Origin: CAIWHR01 sp963830485
Lineage (GTDB): Bacteria; Pseudomonadota; Gammaproteobacteria; Burkholderiales; Casimicrobiaceae
Assembly (NCBI GenBank): GCA_963830485.1
Contig: CAWHNE010000029.1
Span: 62,001-126,000 of the forward strand
Direction: 5' to 3'
DNA: 64,000 nt
The translations under genes were made by a program, and so were the position numbers. Of this stretch, positions 60,398 through 64,000 are shown piece after piece. Within the stretch, counting starts at the first letter, position 1; each line of letters starts with the position of its first letter. The notes under the pieces are model-generated. The model saw only the letters and a program-made list of their open reading frames with translations, had not been told where the DNA came from and did not search any database.

Positions 60398-63300
60398 TTA
60401 CGGCTTCACCTCGATGGCCTCCGCCTCGTCCTTGCCGACGTCCTTGCGGGACTTGCCTTCGGCATTACGGTACATCACGAGGAAGCCCGTCTGCGCGGGA
60501 GACTTCGCGGCACCCGCGGGGACTGCAGCGACATCGAGAACGAATTCACCGCCGGCGGGAACCGTGTCGCCGATCGTCGACGCGGCGAAGCGCGGCGTGT
60601 CGCCGGTGAACGTCATGTTCTCGATCGAATCGGTCAGGTTGCCCGTGAAGTAGTTGTCGAAGGCATACACGGAGAACGTGAACGTCGAGCTCGGCGTGAG
60701 ACCGAGCGCGGCCAGCGGCGCCGTGAGGATCGCATTCCCGGAATTGAGATCGGCGTCGATGTAGAAGAAGACCGAAGCAGCGCCCGTCGTCAGATTTGCC
60801 ACCGCGACCACGTTCTGGCCCGTCGCGCCGAAGCCGCCGTTTTCGAGGTTCCACACGACATAGTCCGGCACGCCATCGTTGTTGGAGTCGACGTAGATGT
60901 CGAATTCGGCGGGATAATTCGGATGCGCCCGCGCCCAGTACGTGTCGATTCCAAATTGGACGACATCATCGACGACCCGCACGCCAACCGACTTGAGGTC
61001 GACAACCGCGAAGTTGTCCCCGGGCTGCGGAAGGAACTTCTTCTTGATCTGATCGCTCTGGCCGGTGAGGGCGAAGACATCGAAGTCCCCGTCGAGCACG
61101 TCGCTCTTGTTCTTGAGCTTGAGCGAGCCCGTCCCATCCTTCTTCAGGTTGATCTTCTTGCCGCTGGCCGCCACGTCCGCCGCGCGGTGCGGCAACACCT
61201 GCCACGCGAGACGGACCGTATTGTTGGTGCCGCCGTTGATCGTGAGGTAGCCGTCGAACTCGACGCCCTGCAGCAGGTTACCGCTCCCTCCGCTGGGTCC
61301 GCCATCGAGGTTCCAGAATGGCAGCCGGCTCGGGTCGATCGTGATTTCGACGTCGAATTCCTTGCTCTTGCCACCCTTGACCTGGATGCTCGGAGGCGCC
61401 TTGAAAGTCACCGCCCCGCTCGCCGCATCATTTCCATAGCGGAACGACGGCGCGATCGTGTAGTTCCGATCGCCGTTGCCGTAGTTGTGGACCACCACGG
61501 TGCGCGTCACCTTGGTCTTCTTCGCGATCGGGTAGTAACCGAAGGACAGGCTTCCTGCCTCGTCCTTCTTGTCCCAGGCCGCGGTCTTGCTCGCGACCGC
61601 CTTGTTGATCCGGATCTCGCCGCCGCCGATGCGCGTGATCGGAGCCAGAACGCCGGGCAGTCCGACCGGGTTGAGACCGATGTTGGTCTCCCCCGTATTC
61701 ATCATCAGTGACTTGACCTCGGCCGGCGACGCGCCGGGCCGTGCCTTCAACAGCAGCGCCGCGGAGCCGGACACCATCGGGGCCGCTCCGGACGTGCCGC
61801 CGAAGGCGGTCGTGCCGATGCCGGTGCCGACCTCGGCCGACACCGAGGCGCCGGGCGCGCCGATGTCCGGCTTGATCGAATTGCGGCTGACCGACGGTCC
61901 GCGCGAAGACGAGGACACCATGTTGCCGACCAGGCTTGCCGCCGACGCCGGATCGATCGTTGCGGTCATGCCGAGCACGGTTTTGAGCGCATTGCCGTCG
62001 GCCCGCGTAATCGAGTATCCCGGCACGCTGGGCGTTCCGCCGCCGAAGCTGAAATCGGGGGGAAGGTCGCCGGGCGCCTGCGCCGCGTTGTTCGCGACGA
62101 CGACCGAGAGCGCGCCGCCGCCGGCACCGTTGGATACCTTGATGCTGATGGCGCAGGTGCCCCGGTCGACCAGGAGCACCTTCCCCGTCAGTGAGCCGGC
62201 CGTAAACGCTGCGCACCCATTGAGATTCCCTGCTGCGCCGTCCCCGTACTGCAGAGGTCCGGACACGAATACCGGAAGTCCGGACCACGGCTGCCACGAT
62301 CCGCCGGCGGTCACCGCGCCGGCCGTGATCAGGAAGAGCTCCGCAGAAGGTACCTGCGTCTGGGCGACGCTGATGATGTTGCGGCCGCTCGACGGCGAGC
62401 CCACGATGTAGGGACGGTCCGCGGCGTTGCCTGCCGAAGCAACGACGACCACTCCAGCGTCCGAGGCGTTGTTGAGCGCCGCCGTGAGATCGTCCTCGTC
62501 CTGGCCGTAGCTCGAGCCAAGCGACAGGTTGATCACGTCGACATGGTCGGAGATGTCGCCGTCCCCGTCGGGATCGAGCGCGAAGTCCACGCCCTGGAGC
62601 AGCGCCACGCCGCTGCACGAGGTCGATATCGAGCTGCACACCTTCACCGCGTAGAGCAGCGCGCCCGGCGCGACGCCGACGTGGCCGGAGGTCACGCCGG
62701 CGATGATGTCCGCGACGTGCGTGCCATGACCGCCGCCGCACCCGATGGCGCTCGGGCTGCAGTCGATCGGGTCGGGGTCGGGCGCGAGGGGCGGGCTCCC
62801 GCTGGCGCCCGTCCACGCCTCGCCGACGAAGTCGTAGCCGCCGACGACCTTGGCGGTCGGGAAATAGAAGTCCAGCGTCGTGTTCCTGGGATCCGCCGTG
62901 GTCGTGCCGTACGCGTTCGCATACGCCGCGTCGGTGCCGGCGCCGCCGAAGGCGACGTGCGTGTAGTCGATGCCGCTGTCAAGCACCGCCACGCGAATCC
63001 CGGCACCATTGTTGCCGCTCGCCTGCACCGCGGCGGCTCCGATATACGGCACCGTCTCGCTGAGGTCGAGCTGGTACTGGTTGAGCGGCCGCACGCTCAA
63101 GACGCCGTCCATCTGCTCCAGCTCTCGGGCCTGGCGTGCGTCGACCGAGACGACCAGCCCGTTGAGCGCCTTGGTTACCCGAGCGACTTCCTTGCCGCCG
63201 AGCTGACGCACGCGGTCGGCGACCTTGTCCTGGTCGGCTTTGAGGCCGCGCGCGTGCACCCGCTGCGCGTCCCGGCTCAGTCTGCCGGCATCCTTGTAGG

Positions 63301-63508
63301 CTTTCGCCACCGACGGCGCACTCAGCGTGACAACGTAATCGGCCGTACGGCCGGCGACCCCGACGGGCCCGCGAGACGCGGCGAACGGCTGGTCGATGCG
63401 CAGTCCCGACACATTCGGTTGCGCGCCGCCTGCCGCGTCGACGGCCCCCGTTGCTGCCAGCGACACGACCGCCAGCAGGGACGCAATGCTCCCGTGTTCC
63501 TTCCACAT
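60398..63508 (-). CDS. Secreted subtilisin-like serine protease (S8 family) with PA domain insertion
   Basis: A 1036-residue exported peptidase. Signal peptide, then an inhibitor-I9-like propeptide region up to about residue 150. The catalytic triad is Asp177 in AVLDSGIDYTH, His261 in HGTHVAD and Ser573 in GGTSGAAPMVSG, with the oxyanion Asn361 in ASAGN. Between His and Ser a PA domain of about 100 residues (around 415-520) is inserted, as in cucumisin- and C5a-type subtilases. A beta-rich region of about 430 residues follows the catalytic domain. Met of the canonical GTSMAAP motif is Gly here. GGGGGAA lies just before the ATG, and a hairpin follows the stop. The protein substrate is unknown. 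Confidence 0.95.
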   Translation of the reverse strand: MWKEHGSIASLLAVVSLAATGAVDAAGGAQPNVSGLRIDQPFAASRGPVGVAGRTADYVVTLSAPSVAKAYKDAGRLSRDAQRVHARGLKADQDKVADRVRQLGGKEVARVTKALNGLVVSVDARQARELEQMDGVLSVRPLNQYQLDLSETVPYIGAAAVQASGNNGAGIRVAVLDSGIDYTHVAFGGAGTDAAYANAYGTTTADPRNTTLDFYFPTAKVVGGYDFVGEAWTGASGSPPLAPDPDPIDCSPSAIGCGGGHGTHVADIIAGVTSGHVGVAPGALLYAVKVCSSISTSCSGVALLQGVDFALDPDGDGDISDHVDVINLSLGSSYGQDEDDLTAALNNASDAGVVVVASAGNAADRPYIVGSPSSGRNIISVAQTQVPSAELFLITAGAVTAGGSWQPWSGLPVFVSGPLQYGDGAAGNLNGCAAFTAGSLTGKVLLVDRGTCAISIKVSNGAGGGALSVVVANNAAQAPGDLPPDFSFGGGTPSVPGYSITRADGNALKTVLGMTATIDPASAASLVGNMVSSSSRGPSVSRNSIKPDIGAPGASVSAEVGTGIGTTAFGGTSGAAPMVSGSAALLLKARPGASPAEVKSLMMNTGETNIGLNPVGLPGVLAPITRIGGGEIRINKAVASKTAAWDKKDEAGSLSFGYYPIAKKTKVTRTVVVHNYGNGDRNYTIAPSFRYGNDAASGAVTFKAPPSIQVKGGKSKEFDVEITIDPSRLPFWNLDGGPSGGSGNLLQGVEFDGYLTINGGTNNTVRLAWQVLPHRAADVAASGKKINLKKDGTGSLKLKNKSDVLDGDFDVFALTGQSDQIKKKFLPQPGDNFAVVDLKSVGVRVVDDVVQFGIDTYWARAHPNYPAEFDIYVDSNNDGVPDYVVWNLENGGFGATGQNVVAVANLTTGAASVFFYIDADLNSGNAILTAPLAALGLTPSSTFTFSVYAFDNYFTGNLTDSIENMTFTGDTPRFAASTIGDTVPAGGEFVLDVAAVPAGAAKSPAQTGFLVMYRNAEGKSRKDVGKDEAEAIEVKP

Positions 63509-63692
63509 AATGTATTCCCCCAGTAAATGGACTTACTTGCCGCCGAGGCGGAAGCCGGGGAGTCTACGCCGTCGACGTGCCGTGTCAATTTGCGGTCGCA
63601 GCAAACGCGATTTTCCTTGCAGTCCCGCAGGTTGCGCTATCCTTTCCGTGCTCGCGGGGTCCGTCCCGCCCGCCGCCTGCCTCGGAGTAAGC

Positions 63693-64000
63693 GTGTCGCC
63701 CGCCCGTGCGCTCCATCGACTTGTCGAACGCGGATGCGTGCTTGCACTGGGCGCGGCTTGGGCCTTGGCCGCGGGGGCGGCGAACCTGACGATCGGGCTC
63801 GGCGCCGACGTGACCGCGCTCGATCCGCACTATCACAACGTCACGCCCAACAACAACGTCGCGGCGCACCTCTTCGGCTACCTCGTCCAGCGCAACGAGA
63901 AGTCGCAGCTCGAGCCCGCGCTCGCAACCGAGTGGAAGACGGTGGACCCGCTGACGTGGGAATTCAAGCTCCGGCGTGGCGTCAAGTTCCACGACGGCAG
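63693..64000 (+). CDS. ABC transporter substrate-binding protein, family 5 (peptide/nickel type), 3'-truncated
   Basis: The open frame runs off the window after 102 codons. The GTG at 63693 is chosen because GGAG lies six bases before it. A signal peptide (RLVERGCVLALGAAWALAAGAAN) is followed by LTIGLGADVTALDPHYHNVTPNNNVAAHLFGYL, and further on EPALATEWKTVDPLTWEFKLRRGVKFHDG. These are hallmark sequences of DppA/OppA-like receptors, where WxFxLRxGVKFHDG is nearly universal. Permease genes would be expected downstream, outside the window. A possible -10 TATCCT lies at 63638. Confidence 0.88.
   Translation, partial: MSPARALHRLVERGCVLALGAAWALAAGAANLTIGLGADVTALDPHYHNVTPNNNVAAHLFGYLVQRNEKSQLEPALATEWKTVDPLTWEFKLRRGVKFHDG

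Overview
The window is GC-rich chromosomal DNA from a betaproteobacterium, probably an uncultured or draft-assembled one. The main evidence is conserved betaproteobacterial housekeeping blocks: glyA-nrdR-ribD-ribE, ribB-ribH-nusB-thiL-pgpA and pncC-recA-recX-alaS. A type IV minor pilin/PilY1 cluster, TRAP transporters and CoA-dependent aromatic catabolism also fit. A GAAC-N4-GTTC palindrome in the recA promoter resembles the noncanonical LexA site reported for Sideroxydans, Gallionella, Nitrosomonadales and Methylophilales. It hints at that side of the class but does not fix the taxonomy.

Layout. 0-4.1 kb: 3' part of pmbA, a PilZ-like hypothetical gene, and a TRAP solute receptor (dctP). 4.1-7.1 kb: repeat-filled gap, then dctM and dctQ on the other strand. 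7.3-10.9 kb: glyA, nrdR, a 143-bp ERIC-like palindrome, ribD and ribE. 10.9-13.4 kb: a secreted beta-helix protein and mmsA, followed by a 121-bp tandem repeat. 13.8-23.8 kb (minus strand): a type IV pilus tip operon (fimT-like, pilE, fimT, pilV, pilW, pilX, pilY1) ending in a TonB-like gene. 23.9-34.6 kb: an aromatic CoA operon (monooxygenase/reductase, MarR regulator, enoyl-CoA hydratase-like, acyl-CoA dehydrogenase, aryl-CoA ligase, RidA), then glutaryl-CoA dehydrogenase, maleylpyruvate isomerase, an FAH-family hydrolase and a kynurenine-formamidase-like hydrolase. 34.7-39.8 kb: TetR with an RND efflux pair. 39.8-45.2 kb: ribBX, ribH, nusB, a solute-binding protein, thiL, pgpA and a GNAT gene. 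45.4-50.8 kb: pncC, recA, recX, alaS and a thioesterase. 50.9-60.2 kb: an ABC receptor, a VOC protein, comEC, a second DctP-like receptor, a deacylase, argE, a PQQ-type dehydrogenase and a small secreted repeat protein. 60.4-64 kb: a large secreted S8 protease and the start of a peptide-type ABC receptor.

How it works together. The 24-34.6 kb block reads as a peripheral pathway: activation of an ortho-substituted benzoate (anthranilate or salicylate) to its CoA ester, attack by a fused flavoprotein, and beta-oxidation-like steps toward glutaryl-CoA. Genes for gentisate-type ring-cleavage products and for N-formylkynurenine hydrolysis lie directly downstream. Riboflavin biosynthesis is split into two half-clusters about 29 kb apart with this accessory DNA between them.

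Two features cut across the window. (1) A family of structured intergenic repeats starts at, or within a few bases of, stop codons in at least five gaps. It carries a hairpin whose stem changes between copies while pairing is kept, and ends in a conserved GGAGGCCG box. (2) Fourteen apparent frameshifts interrupt otherwise intact genes. Ten lie in 36.6-43.1 kb and thirteen look like one extra base, which points to local sequence error rather than gene decay. No tRNA, rRNA, CRISPR array, IS element or prophage was recognised.
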